In this document: piece after piece, positions 35,477 to 44,667 of the stretch
How the letters are laid out: each line of letters opens with the position of its first letter
How positions within the stretch are numbered: position 1 is the first letter of the stretch
NCBI GenBank assembly: GCA_026400835.1
Contig: JAPLOA010000074.1
Location: 110,897 to 174,896 of the forward strand
DNA: 64,000 bases
Source of the DNA: Planctomycetales bacterium
GTDB taxonomy: Bacteria; Planctomycetota; Planctomycetia; Planctomycetales; Planctomycetaceae
Reading direction: 5' to 3'
Position numbers and translations under genes: made by a program
Notes under the pieces: generated by a model
Database searches by the model: none
The model's input: only the letters and a program-made list of their open reading frames with translations
What the model was told of the DNA's origin: nothing

Positions 35477-36604
35477 ATGAGAGTTCTCTGCAAACTGGTT
35501 CTGACCACGATCATCGGCATCGCTTCAGTCACGGGATTCCCGGCCATCACACCACCTGAGGCTGCGTTGCTCAACACCGTGGCCGCCGAGGAACCTCTGT
35601 CGCGGATCTCTTTTGGCTCCTGTGCCAAGCAGGACAAACCACAGCCGATCTGGGACGCGGTAGTCGCCGGAAAGCCGGAGTTGTTTATCTTTCTGGGTGA
35701 CAATATCTACGGCGACAGTGCGGACATGAATATTCTGCAGGCAAAGTATGAGCAGCTCAGTCAGCAGCCCGGGTTTATGAAGTTAAAATCAGTGTGCCCT
35801 GTTGTGGCCACATGGGATGACCACGATTACGGCAAAGATGATTCCGGGGCCGAGTTTGAAATGCGCGAAGAGTCGCAGCAGGTGTTCCTCGATTTTCTGG
35901 GCGTCGCCAAAGACGATCCTCGCCGAACTCAGGAAGGCATTTACTGGTCCAGAGTGTACGGCCCGGAAGGCAAGCGAGTTCAGGTGATCCTGTTGGATGC
36001 TCGTTACTTCCGCAGTCCGTTGAAGAAGGGTTTCGACGGACGTGAACCGGGTGATGGATTTCGAGGCCGCTATGCACCCAATGCTGATGACGATGCCACT
36101 GTCCTGGGAGAAACCCAATGGAAATGGCTTGAAGAACAGCTCAAGGTCCCGGCAGAAGTGCGAGTCATTGGTTCCAGCTATCAGGTACTGTCGAATCAAC
36201 ACGGCTGGGAAATGTGGGGCAACTTCCCGAAAGAACGCGAGCGACTTTTCAAGGTGCTTCGCGATTCAAAAGCCGGTGGCATCGTCATGATCAGCGGCGA
36301 CCGACATCTTGCTGAAATGGCCGAGTTGAAAGCGGATGATAAGTCCGGCATCGGCTATCCGTTATACGAAGTCACCAGCAGCAGCCTGAACGCGCCCAGC
36401 GGCAACATGACCAAAGCGGGCGTTCGTTTCGCCAATGAGATCAACCCATATCGCGTGGGCCTGACCTTCTTCGACACCAACTACGGCAACATTCTCATCG
36501 ACTGGACCGCCGAGCAACCAGTCATCCGCCTTCAGGTCTGCGACGAGAAGGGCGGCGTGGTGTTGCAACAGAAGACACTACTGAGTGATTTGAAGGCAAA
36601 TTGA
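35477..36604 (+). CDS. PhoD-like alkaline phosphatase/phosphodiesterase
   Basis: A 375-residue secreted metallophosphoesterase of the PhoD family. Residues 1-37 are a Sec-type signal (LVLTTIIGIASVTGF...). Metal-site segments are visible in order: ISFGSCAKQDKPQPIWD, FIFLGDNIYGD, ATWDDHDYGKDD, a central LLDARYFRSPL, VIGSSYQVL, and MISGDRHLAEMAEL. These match PhoD/APase D enzymes hydrolysing phosphate mono- or diesters outside the cytoplasm; calcium/iron cofactors are known for the family. The start ATG at 35477 follows AAGAAAGAAG. REP hairpins and the RAYT begin 26 bp past its stop. Confidence 0.88.
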   Translation: MRVLCKLVLTTIIGIASVTGFPAITPPEAALLNTVAAEEPLSRISFGSCAKQDKPQPIWDAVVAGKPELFIFLGDNIYGDSADMNILQAKYEQLSQQPGFMKLKSVCPVVATWDDHDYGKDDSGAEFEMREESQQVFLDFLGVAKDDPRRTQEGIYWSRVYGPEGKRVQVILLDARYFRSPLKKGFDGREPGDGFRGRYAPNADDDATVLGETQWKWLEEQLKVPAEVRVIGSSYQVLSNQHGWEMWGNFPKERERLFKVLRDSKAGGIVMISGDRHLAEMAELKADDKSGIGYPLYEVTSSSLNAPSGNMTKAGVRFANEINPYRVGLTFFDTNYGNILIDWTAEQPVIRLQVCDEKGGVVLQQKTLLSDLKAN

Positions 36605-36629
36605 AAACGATGTTCGGCAGAATGCATTT

Positions 36630-36709
36630 GTAGCTTGGACATTCCTGTCCGAGTGCTTTCCTCAGCATCGTTACTGAGAACGGCCGACGGGCAAGAATGC
36701 CCATCCTAC
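36630..36709. repeat. REP-type hairpin, family A, upstream copy 1 of RAYT
   Basis: GTAGCTTGGACATTCCTGTCC at the left pairs with GGGCAAGAATGCCCATCCTAC at the right. Same family as 13126-13181, with a longer central spacer of about 38 bp. Confidence 0.82.
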
Positions 36710-36774
36710 ATGGCTGCAGCACTCATGAGCATAGTAGCGCACGCTATTGTTTCCGACACCTTTTTCCTCACTTT

Positions 36775-36854
36775 GTAGCTTGGACATTCTTGTCCGAGTG
36801 CTTTCTCCGATCTCCTCCCAATGAGAGCCGGACGGGCAAGAATGCCCATCCTAC
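36775..36854. repeat. REP-type hairpin, family A, upstream copy 2 of RAYT
   Basis: Direct copy of the hairpin at 36630-36709, 66 bp further on, ending 15 bp before the transposase start codon. The two copies differ mainly in the central spacer. Confidence 0.82.
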
Positions 36855-36869
36855 AAGGTGGCTGCATAC

Positions 36870-37572
36870 ATGAACGTTGTGTCGCATACGTTTGAACGAG
36901 AGCCACCTCCCGGCTTTCAAGGGTTGCGATTAGATATCCCACTAAAGTTCTACAGCCGACATTTACCACATTGGCGGCAGGAAGGCGCGACGTACTTTGT
37001 CACCTTTCGCCTCAGTGATGCATTGCCACCGGCTGTGCTCGAAGAGTTGAAGCAACTTCGGTTCGATTGGGAATTGAAGTGCCCACATCCACGGTTTCAA
37101 AAACAATGGGAGGACTATGCTCGGGCAGTAACGCAGAAGTCTGAAGCCTGCCTGGACCGAGGATACGGTGCCTGTCTATTCCGCGACAAGGACAACGGGG
37201 AGTTACTGCGAACCGCATTGACGCGTCTATCAGACGACGAGATGTTTTGTTTCGTGTCTCACCGTGATGCCCAATCATGTTCACGCGATCATGAAGCCGC
37301 ATGAGGGGTTTCCGCTGGAGCAGACGTTGAAACTGATCAAGGGTTATGTGTCGCGGGTCATCAATGTGAAGAATCAAACCACCGGCAGTCTTTGGGAACA
37401 GGAGAGTTACGATCGAATCATCCGCGATTGCCAGCACTTAGACAAAGTGATTCAGTACATCGGTCGCAATGGAACACTGGCTCGGCTACAGGCAAATCAA
37501 TACATCCGCTGGATTGATCCTTCCTGGCAGGAGGCCGGCTGGGATTTCAGCGAAGAAACTAAAGCTTTGTAG
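36870..37572 (+). pseudogene. REP-associated tyrosine transposase (RAYT, Y1/HUH family), frame broken
   Basis: The first part (36870 to about 37245) reads with RAYT landmarks LPHWRQEGATYFVTFRLSDALPP and GYGACLFRD. It then leaves frame. The second part (from about 37249) carries the HUH motif MPNHVHAIM and the likely catalytic Tyr in KGYVSRVIN, then the C-terminal QYIGRNG segment. Removing one T from the TTTT at 37245-37248 rejoins both halves as MFVSCLTVMPNHVHAIM, exactly what the family predicts, for about 233 residues. So all catalytic parts are present and only one base disrupts it. RAYTs nick and mobilise REP hairpins, and the gene is flanked by such hairpins on both sides. Start: ATG at 36870, or GTG at 36858. 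A sequencing error would make it intact. Confidence 0.82.
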
Positions 37573-37638
37573 GATGGGCATTCTTGCCCGTCATTTGGCA
37601 CAGACGCCAAGGTTCTCGGGCAAGAATGCCCAAGCTAC
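37569..37638. repeat. REP-type hairpin, family A, downstream of RAYT
   Basis: The same hairpin in the opposite orientation to the two upstream copies; its first bases overlap the transposase stop codon. Arms are GTAGGATGGGCATTCTTGCCC and GGGCAAGAATGCCCAAGCTAC. Confidence 0.82.
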
Positions 37639-37756
37639 AGAATCGCAGGAGGATTCGTGATCCACAACGCGTCGTTGGATTCCTCAAATCCTCAATTGTA
37701 CGATGGTGCATCGTTTCAGGACTAAAAAGCGAATCATACAAGCAGGGGGACACAAC

Positions 37757-38749
37757 ATGCACCAACTGAATCGCCGAGGTTTTCTTGCGAGGGCGAGTTT
37801 TTCTGCGGCTGCGATGGCGATCACTCAATGGTCGCCACGGAATTCGCTGCTGTTGGCCGAGGAATCAAAATCAGATTCGCTGGCGATGCAGCTCTATAAA
37901 AGTCTGAACGACGAGCAGCGGCAAAAGGTATGTCTGCCGTCGGATCATCCGAGACGTCAGTATGTCAGCAACTGGTGGTACATCCATCCGGATTATCGCA
38001 TCCCATCCACCTTCGACAGCAATCAACAGGAACTGATTCAGACGATCTTCGATTCCCTGCACAGCTCCGAATACATCGAAGAGGTTAAGAAGCAGGTCAG
38101 GATCGACCAGTATGGGCAGCTCAAGAACGCTCCGGCCGCTGGCTTCTTCGGAACGCCCGATGATAAAGACTTTGAGTTCATCTTTACCGGCCACCATGTG
38201 ACTCGACGCTGCAATGCTCATTCAGATAAAGGCCTTGGGTTTGGTGGAGCCCCGATTTTCTATGGCCATTATCCGCACTCCGAAGAGAACATGCAGGACA
38301 ACTTCAATGAATCGCCGGATCATCCCGGTAACCCATATTGGTATCAGGGGCGAATCTTCAACGAGTTCGTGCAGGGGCTGACCGCCGAGCAGCAGTCCAA
38401 GGGTCTCGTCTCTGCAGCACCTCGCAGCGAGAGACCTGAAGCCGTGATTCAGACACCGGCGCAGGCTCAGGGGCTGGATTGTTCAACGCTGAGTGCTGAT
38501 CAGAAACGTCTGCTGGTCGATACGATGAAGCGAATGTTGAAGATGTTCCGCGAAGATGATGTGACTGCGACTGTTCAGTCTATTGAACAGCGCAATCTGG
38601 TAGATCGACTTCACGTCTCGTGGTTTCCGGACAAGTATGATATTGGCTCTGACAAAGTCTGGGATACGTGGCAGATCGAAGGTCCTGAATTTGTCTGGTA
38701 CTTCCGCGGCCAGCCTCATATCCACTGCTACTTCCATCTGAAAAGCTGA
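37757..38749 (+). CDS. DUF3500 family secreted protein
   Basis: A 330-residue protein of DUF3500, found mainly in planctomycetes and related bacteria, function not established. The N-terminal leader has a twin-Arg motif (LNRRGFLARASFSAAAMAIT), consistent with Tat export of a folded protein. Family features include the conserved block FEFIFTGHHVTRRCNAHSD, the FGGAPIFYGH segment, and the C-terminal PEFVWYFRGQPHIHCYFHL, rich in His residues that could bind metal. AGGGGG lies 8 bp ahead of the ATG at 37757. It follows the RAYT locus and ends 153 bp before the convergent ABC permease gene. Confidence 0.85.
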   Translation: MHQLNRRGFLARASFSAAAMAITQWSPRNSLLLAEESKSDSLAMQLYKSLNDEQRQKVCLPSDHPRRQYVSNWWYIHPDYRIPSTFDSNQQELIQTIFDSLHSSEYIEEVKKQVRIDQYGQLKNAPAAGFFGTPDDKDFEFIFTGHHVTRRCNAHSDKGLGFGGAPIFYGHYPHSEENMQDNFNESPDHPGNPYWYQGRIFNEFVQGLTAEQQSKGLVSAAPRSERPEAVIQTPAQAQGLDCSTLSADQKRLLVDTMKRMLKMFREDDVTATVQSIEQRNLVDRLHVSWFPDKYDIGSDKVWDTWQIEGPEFVWYFRGQPHIHCYFHLKS

Positions 38750-38902
38750 CGCAGCGTTCAGGGAAAGTAATAAGGACGTCATGCTGCATCATCTGGACGA
38801 CACGACGGAGCCAATTGCGGCAATATCGTGATTAACGGGAACGCAGATTAACCCGCGATTAGCGTTCAAGTCTGGACGAATAGAAGACCGTCGCCGTTTC
38901 GG

Positions 38903-40648
38903 TTACGCGGCGTCGTGAGCGTTGCGGCCAAGGGCAATATCGAAGTCGTTCATGGCCGGGACCATCATGGCAACGGCGGTAAATCCGTAGGCCACACAGA
39001 TCCAGAGGCAGACACCCAGATTGCCGCCCAGCAAAAAGTCCGTGATCGCATAAAACGTCAGGAACGGCAATACCAGCGAAGCCAACGTCAGTGCGCTGGA
39101 AGGGTTACGATAAGTCAACGATGAATAGAGCCCGAGACTTCCGAAGCCAATGAACAGAATAAAGCTCTGCAATTGAATCGCGAACGATGAGCGAGCTTCA
39201 ACGAGCAGCAGCATGAAGATGAAGATCCCGACGCACAGGAAAAACATCGTCCCAAGACTATGCCCGATCGCGTGGCGCGAGTTTTCGTAAGTCAGTCCCT
39301 GGTGAAGTCCCAGGGCTACCGCGAACAGACTCAGCACAATGTAGGCGATGCACAGGTAAACCACGTTCTCTGCAGTCAACGCCGTACTTTTGCCGGTCAG
39401 CGCCATCACAACAATCATCAGCAGGGGCAACAGAATCATTTCGCGAGCATTCCACATCGCGCCGCCAATCTTGCCAAGGATGAATTCGTGGGGACGCAGA
39501 TCGGTCACCAGCAGAATCTCAAGAGTACGTCCATCACGTTCGTTCGTCAGCGAGGTAACAGCCTGAGCATTCGTCAGCAGCAAACTTAAGATCGCGATAC
39601 CAAGAAAGGCGAACGATGGCACGGACAACATTCCCAGCACAAGTTCGTTGCCGGAATCCTTCGAGGCAGAAACAAACGCAACTCCTGCGATCATCAGCAC
39701 CATCAATACGTAGGAAAGCTTGATCCAGATCATGCGACGGCCATAAGCACGCGTTCGCATTTCACGCCAGATCACAGGCTGATTCCAGACATGGCGATGA
39801 ACTCGAGGAGCCGCCGGAGTCAGATCCTCAGTTTCAGTCCCCGGTGTGGTCTCCGCAGCGGACTGGTGGAACTCCCGAGACGGATTCCAAACTCGCATCT
39901 TCAGAATAGTCACGGTCGAAAGTAGGACGGAAAGCGTCAGCAACGTCAGGACGGTTGGCCAGGCAGACACATGAAGCACACCGGAAACCTCCAGACGGAG
40001 AGGATCGAGGACCTGCATAAGTCCGAAGAAAGGTGAAGCCTGTGCGATGTTCGATGAGTAAGCAACGCCGATGCTGTGAGTCAGCAACACATAGAGCACG
40101 ACTCCCAGCACACTGATCGCCAGCGTCTGAAACGTCTTTTCACGCCAGAAGGCCACAAGGCAACCCCAGCTTCCGGCGGCCAGTGTGGCTGCACCGACGA
40201 TGGCTTGTGACCAGAAAATCTGTTCCCACGTAACACCCCCGAGCAGCTTCAGAAAGCAAAACACGGGCCACGATGTTGCAAGGAGCACGCCGACATTCAA
40301 AAGGCTGGAGAACAATTTTCCGAGTGCGAGTTCATGATTTCGCAGGTCGGTCATCAGCAGCAGAATCAGCGTCTTGCGATCTTTCTCCTGAGTCACCAAC
40401 GATGCCGAGAACACTGTGGCAAAGAACAATCCCAGTGTCAGTTGCAACAACGCGAAGACTCGAAATGTCAAAGCACCGAATGACGCCACATCGCCGGCAA
40501 ACAGGACGTCCTGAAATCCGATCGTGGCCTGCCGAATGCTGTAAAACAAAATCAGCAACGCACCCACAAAACCGGATCGCATGAGGTAGTGACTCAGGCG
40601 ACGCGGAGTCGTCAGAACTTCGCGTTCAAATATCGGCCCGGCAACCAC
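38903..40648 (-). CDS. ABC-2 type transporter permease (operon 1, last gene)
   Basis: A 581-residue integral membrane protein with two internally related halves. Each half has an ABC-2 signature followed by membrane helices: VTQEKDRKTLILLLMTDLRNHELALGKL in the first, LTNERDGRTLEILLVTDLRPHEFILGKI in the second, so the protein could be a single-chain dimer of permease halves. About 12 hydrophobic helices are visible, with a Thr/Pro-rich linker near residues 260-285. It closes a minus-strand operon beginning with an ABC ATPase at 45579. Role in export of an unknown substrate is inferred; no substrate gene is present. Confidence 0.85.
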   Translation of the reverse strand: MVAGPIFEREVLTTPRRLSHYLMRSGFVGALLILFYSIRQATIGFQDVLFAGDVASFGALTFRVFALLQLTLGLFFATVFSASLVTQEKDRKTLILLLMTDLRNHELALGKLFSSLLNVGVLLATSWPVFCFLKLLGGVTWEQIFWSQAIVGAATLAAGSWGCLVAFWREKTFQTLAISVLGVVLYVLLTHSIGVAYSSNIAQASPFFGLMQVLDPLRLEVSGVLHVSAWPTVLTLLTLSVLLSTVTILKMRVWNPSREFHQSAAETTPGTETEDLTPAAPRVHRHVWNQPVIWREMRTRAYGRRMIWIKLSYVLMVLMIAGVAFVSASKDSGNELVLGMLSVPSFAFLGIAILSLLLTNAQAVTSLTNERDGRTLEILLVTDLRPHEFILGKIGGAMWNAREMILLPLLMIVVMALTGKSTALTAENVVYLCIAYIVLSLFAVALGLHQGLTYENSRHAIGHSLGTMFFLCVGIFIFMLLLVEARSSFAIQLQSFILFIGFGSLGLYSSLTYRNPSSALTLASLVLPFLTFYAITDFLLGGNLGVCLWICVAYGFTAVAMMVPAMNDFDIALGRNAHDAA

Positions 40649-40754
40649 CAGTCACACTCCCCAACCAGTTCTCTCCGCGAGAACTCAGGCAAACCTCTGA
40701 ATTGCAGACTCCATTGCAATCATTGCAAATCAGAGGACATTGAATCTGTTTTTT

Positions 40755-42164
40755 CTACTGCAGCTTACGCCCACGCGTTTCGCGCTGGAACTCGCGTTCC
40801 GTCTCCAGGTGCTTTCCGGAATTCTCAACCCACAACGATTTGAGTGGATAGTCGTCGGGAATCGGCCGAGCATTCTGCTGATGAATCGCCTGCCAATACT
40901 GAACGATCAGCAACGCCTCATCCACATAGCGGCTGTCTTCGTACATCGTCGAGAATTCCTGCTTCGCTTCCAACCATCGCTGCATAGCTTCTTCAAGTTT
41001 TACCTGAGCCTCAGAGGCCACGGTCATGCCTGACGCAGGATCAAGACGATCGAAGCCCTTACCCTGCATGTAGAGCTGCTTGGCATCAAAGAAGGTTTTA
41101 TGCAAAGTTAGCGTCACAGGGGCCATTTCGGCACTGGCGTATCGCCGCCAGAAATCGAAATTCACCATCTTCACATTGCTTTCCCACAGCTTTCGCTGTG
41201 CCATCAGCGTAACGCCGTTTCGCTCTGCCTGCTGCTTCAGCTCCTCTTCAGACGGAGCCAATGTGTAGACCTTATCATCCAGACCAAGAAACTCTTCTCG
41301 ACCGTAGTCTTCCATCCACGCCTTGAAGCCAGCTTCCCAGGCCGCGATATGCTCGTCAAAAGCTCCTTCTTTGGTCCTCATCTCAGCATAGTTGATCAGA
41401 GACTTCGCAGGTCCCTGTCGGAAGAAGACGTGAGTCATTCCCTTAACGCCGATCAGATCATCGTTATCGTCTTTTTCGTTTGCCTTGACGAACCAGTCGT
41501 GGGCGACGAGATAGCTGTCCTTGCCTTCTTCATTGATCGCAGGATCCGGTCCTCTTTGCCCGGGAGAAACCTCGAACTTAGGATCGGGGTCCTGCCTGAA
41601 GAAGACGCGAAAAAACTTCTTTTCGTCAGAGATCCCCATCTTGGAGGAGATCACTTCAGCCACGTTGTGGAAGAGAATCGGGATAGTCTGATTACGATCT
41701 GTCCCGAGCTTCAGGAATTTGATTCCTTCCTTCACCCAGTAGAATCGATCATCGACTTTGTCCCATTCGCGTGAAACGTTGTAGGCCAGATTCCAGCCCT
41801 GAAACTTCCAGATCTGAACATAATGCGGCTGCAACAAAATGATGGAATCAACTGTTGTCTTAAGCTTTGCCCACTGCTTCTTTTCCTGATACTCAATGGC
41901 CTTCAGGTGCAACACGCTGGCCGCTGGTCCACGCAGGCCCAGCAACACCAGGTTCATCGCAGAGCTGGAAGGGTCCACTTTTCCCAATGTGGCTTCGCCA
42001 AGATCATACTGCTGTCGCATCTGCGCGAGCTTGCCAAGACCACCCGATGAGGAATCCGCAGCGTTCTGCTCCGCAGGAAATCCGAGATACACAATCGGCC
42101 CCAGCAACAGAATGATTCCGATGCCGTAGCTCATCTTGCGTTGGCGAGAATTCAGATTCGTCAT
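40755..42164 (-). CDS. Membrane-anchored periplasmic protein with TPR-like helices (operon 1)
   Basis: A 469-residue protein I cannot assign to a named family. One hydrophobic helix is at residues about 12-29; the rest is predicted soluble and helical, with TPR-like repeats around YVQIWKFQGWNLAYNVSREWD and FYWVKEGIKFLKLG. A central HDWFVKANE segment and the C-terminal ARPIPDDYPLKSLW resemble planctomycete-only proteins. The start at 42164 overlaps the stop of the upstream gene by 4 bp (ATGA type), implying translational coupling; the frame continues to 42215 but that part is inside the neighbour. Its position between two permease genes suggests a periplasmic partner of the exporter; this is inference. 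Confidence 0.7.
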   Translation of the reverse strand: MTNLNSRQRKMSYGIGIILLLGPIVYLGFPAEQNAADSSSGGLGKLAQMRQQYDLGEATLGKVDPSSSAMNLVLLGLRGPAASVLHLKAIEYQEKKQWAKLKTTVDSIILLQPHYVQIWKFQGWNLAYNVSREWDKVDDRFYWVKEGIKFLKLGTDRNQTIPILFHNVAEVISSKMGISDEKKFFRVFFRQDPDPKFEVSPGQRGPDPAINEEGKDSYLVAHDWFVKANEKDDNDDLIGVKGMTHVFFRQGPAKSLINYAEMRTKEGAFDEHIAAWEAGFKAWMEDYGREEFLGLDDKVYTLAPSEEELKQQAERNGVTLMAQRKLWESNVKMVNFDFWRRYASAEMAPVTLTLHKTFFDAKQLYMQGKGFDRLDPASGMTVASEAQVKLEEAMQRWLEAKQEFSTMYEDSRYVDEALLIVQYWQAIHQQNARPIPDDYPLKSLWVENSGKHLETEREFQRETRGRKLQ

Positions 42165-42757
42165 TTTGCCTCCAGTTCGCGAAACTTCAGCATCGCGCCC
42201 GCCATCAGGACACAAGGGATCAGAAAACCAGCGAAAATAGCGACAGCCGGGACTACGCAGTCGTTGAATGGAACATCAAATCCGTTTTCAACGAACGACG
42301 CCCCGCGATTGAACACACTGAAGTCCGGAACGATGCTGCTGAAAACCCTCAGCACTCCCTCCAGCCCTTTGTCAGCCCCTTTGAGAACTGCCGAAGTTGT
42401 GGATGAAACATCCATACCAACCTGAGGATTTCGATGCTGAGCAATCAGAACTGCGGACTCCAGAGTTCCCATACCCTGTTCCTCTCCCGAAAGCATTCTC
42501 ATCATGAATTCATGAAAGAACTGACCGACAAGAAAGAAGGTCAAAGTGAAGAACAGTGCGACCGGACCCTTCACGATACAACTGACCGTAACACCCAGCA
42601 CAATGATCAGCATCAGCATCAAAGCAATGCTTACCAGGGCCTTGGTGTATCCAACAAGGAACGAACGATCCGGCTTGCGAATGAACAGGTCAGGGCGAGC
42701 CATCCCAAGGTACATTTGATCGTTGAGGCACGCGACTTCAACTCGCATAAAATCCAT
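42161..42757 (-). CDS. C-terminal part of an ABC-2 permease, out of frame with its N-terminal part
   Basis: A 198-residue piece beginning MDFMRVEVACLNDQMYLGM. It has four hydrophobic helices (SIALMLMLIIVLGVTVSCIV, ALFFTLTFFLVGQFFH and a C-terminal pair) and the segment YLGMARPDLFIRKPDRSF, which in planctomycete relatives I expect inside one long permease. Removing one T from the TTTT at 42749-42752 joins the upstream reading SNGF directly to MRVEVACLNDQ. So this is best read as the end of the preceding gene rather than a separate protein, unless the ribosome reinitiates at the overlapping ATG. The gene overlaps the next one by 4 bp. Confidence 0.62.
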   Translation of the reverse strand: MDFMRVEVACLNDQMYLGMARPDLFIRKPDRSFLVGYTKALVSIALMLMLIIVLGVTVSCIVKGPVALFFTLTFFLVGQFFHEFMMRMLSGEEQGMGTLESAVLIAQHRNPQVGMDVSSTTSAVLKGADKGLEGVLRVFSSIVPDFSVFNRGASFVENGFDVPFNDCVVPAVAIFAGFLIPCVLMAGAMLKFRELEAK

Positions 42758-44513
42758 TGGAGACCAAATCTGTGAGGAGATCTTTCTCAATCAGCCAACC
42801 GTCAGTGTCCTGAGAGATCAGCAACTCTTTGCGGATGAGATCATCAAAAAAGGCGAACCATCGACGACCATCGACAACTGCCAACTTGCCATCACTGATC
42901 TTCAGTGTGCCCGCAGTTAACTGCTCGTTGAGCACTGTCACCAGTAACTCGGCATTGAGGGGTGATACAGACGCGTCCTTCTGAAGACTATCAACAAGGC
43001 CGGAGCTGATCGCATTTCCCTCAACCAGCTTTCCCTCTTCACTCCACTTCTCAAATATTCCCGACAGGAACCTCGCCAAAGTTTCATAGTCGGCTGCAAA
43101 TCGAAGTTTGCGTGGAACCACGGTGATGTTTTCTGCGGCACCTTCGTGATACTCTGAAATGTGGAAGGCTGGAAGCGGCACCTCTAATTTTGGCAGCGAT
43201 TCATGCAGTACGTCGGCATTCTCCAGAATCCCTCCGGCCAAAGTCTCCAGAGATTCTGCAAACTCAGCATACGGTGGCTTATCCGTCGCCCCGGTTGTAT
43301 TGTTTATCTGAAGAACTCGGATAAGAGCGATGCCACTATTTGATGCGGCCTCAAACTTTTCCTGAACAGGCAACAACGCAGGAAGTTTAAGTTCCTTTAA
43401 AACAACACCGGCGACGGCCAGTCCGTTCTGCAGACCAAGATAGTCCGCAGGACGCAGTTCGTCAGGGTTACTGCGGACGCGAGTGGCCAGCTCTTTTAGT
43501 CGTTCGGATCCATTGCGGAACTGGCCGTCTCGCAAAGCATCTGCCACTGGCCTCAGAGCTTCGCCCTGAGACAACATGCCGAAGGCCTCTTCACGAGGAT
43601 TGGATGATAATGTGTACTGAGCCTGAACTCCCTGAAGAACGCTTTTCTCAGACCCCTTCACCGTTCTGAAAGCTTCAAATCGACACTCCAGCTTCACACC
43701 TTCGACCGTCTTCGCCTCATCTCCAGTACCGATCGTTTCCCTCACAATCGAACTTTCATTGACATCACGAAACATCCAGACAGCTCGGGCTCTGGAGTTA
43801 CCGGCGATGTGCGACCGATACATCCATGTATCACCCACATTGATACCAGTTGCGGCCGGCTGACCATCGACATCGAAGAAGTAGAGTTGTCCAAACACTG
43901 GAACTCGGCAGGTCAACTGACTGCGGCTGTTTTCTGGTAACTTACGGTAGATCCAAACCGCTCCGATAACGCCCATGACCACAAGAACGAGGCAGGCGAC
44001 AATTCCCATGCCGGCCATGCGTCCAATCACAATCTCCAACCGACGAGCCGGTTTGGTGACGACCGTGTGCAATGAGCGAATCCGAATGTCTTCCGGAAGT
44101 GCCCAGCAACTCAAAAAAATCACGGCTGGCAGGATTAACCACGCAATCGCTGTCAGCAAAAATGTCACGTGAATGGAAACCTGCAACTCCGGACGAGAGT
44201 TCGTATCTGTCAAAAACCAGCCGGCAAACATCAGCAGGACCGCAAACACCACAAACACGAGCAACGCTTTGCGTCGGATCGCTTCCAACAGCGTCAGTTT
44301 CGTTAATGCGTAAATTCTTCCGAGCGAAAGCGAGAACAGGTCGCCCAGATAACTTCCAAGCCCCCTGGTAAAAATCGCCACACCACTTCCTCCGTTTCGA
44401 GCGAGAGAAAGTACGAACGACAATCCAACGGAGATCAGCGTCAAAATCCCGACAAGCATCATCCACGACGTGGCTGCGCTGGAAAGGTTGTAAGGTCTGA
44501 TATCAAAGTCCAT
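42738..44513 (-). CDS. ABC-2 type transporter permease, N-terminal part with large periplasmic domain
   Basis: A 591-residue product. Six or so hydrophobic helices are in the first 190 residues (FVVFAVLLMFAGWFL, LPAVIFLSCWALPEDI), with the permease landmark RSLHTVVTKPARRLEIVIGRM. From about 200 the sequence is soluble (GDTWMYRSHIAGNSRARAVWMF; ELKLPALLPVQEKFEAASNSG) and should face the periplasm. It ends abruptly with DLVSNGFYAS, where a +1 base in a TTTT run breaks the frame; the rest, with the last helices, is at 42161-42757. ATPase gene is 154 bp upstream on the same strand, so this is operon 1. The joined protein would be about 780 residues. Confidence 0.8.
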   Translation of the reverse strand: MDFDIRPYNLSSAATSWMMLVGILTLISVGLSFVLSLARNGGSGVAIFTRGLGSYLGDLFSLSLGRIYALTKLTLLEAIRRKALLVFVVFAVLLMFAGWFLTDTNSRPELQVSIHVTFLLTAIAWLILPAVIFLSCWALPEDIRIRSLHTVVTKPARRLEIVIGRMAGMGIVACLVLVVMGVIGAVWIYRKLPENSRSQLTCRVPVFGQLYFFDVDGQPAATGINVGDTWMYRSHIAGNSRARAVWMFRDVNESSIVRETIGTGDEAKTVEGVKLECRFEAFRTVKGSEKSVLQGVQAQYTLSSNPREEAFGMLSQGEALRPVADALRDGQFRNGSERLKELATRVRSNPDELRPADYLGLQNGLAVAGVVLKELKLPALLPVQEKFEAASNSGIALIRVLQINNTTGATDKPPYAEFAESLETLAGGILENADVLHESLPKLEVPLPAFHISEYHEGAAENITVVPRKLRFAADYETLARFLSGIFEKWSEEGKLVEGNAISSGLVDSLQKDASVSPLNAELLVTVLNEQLTAGTLKISDGKLAVVDGRRWFAFFDDLIRKELLISQDTDGWLIEKDLLTDLVSNGFYAS

Positions 44514-44667
44514 AAGTCACAGTTCCGACAAAACAGTCTGCGAAACAGCAGAAACATCACGGAGTGGACCAGTCCAGCACAGGCAATGCCAGGGACTGTC
44601 AACGTACAGAGTGGCCTGAGCGACCGATCAACTGGCAGCTCGACATATTGCAACCCGACCCGCTTTA

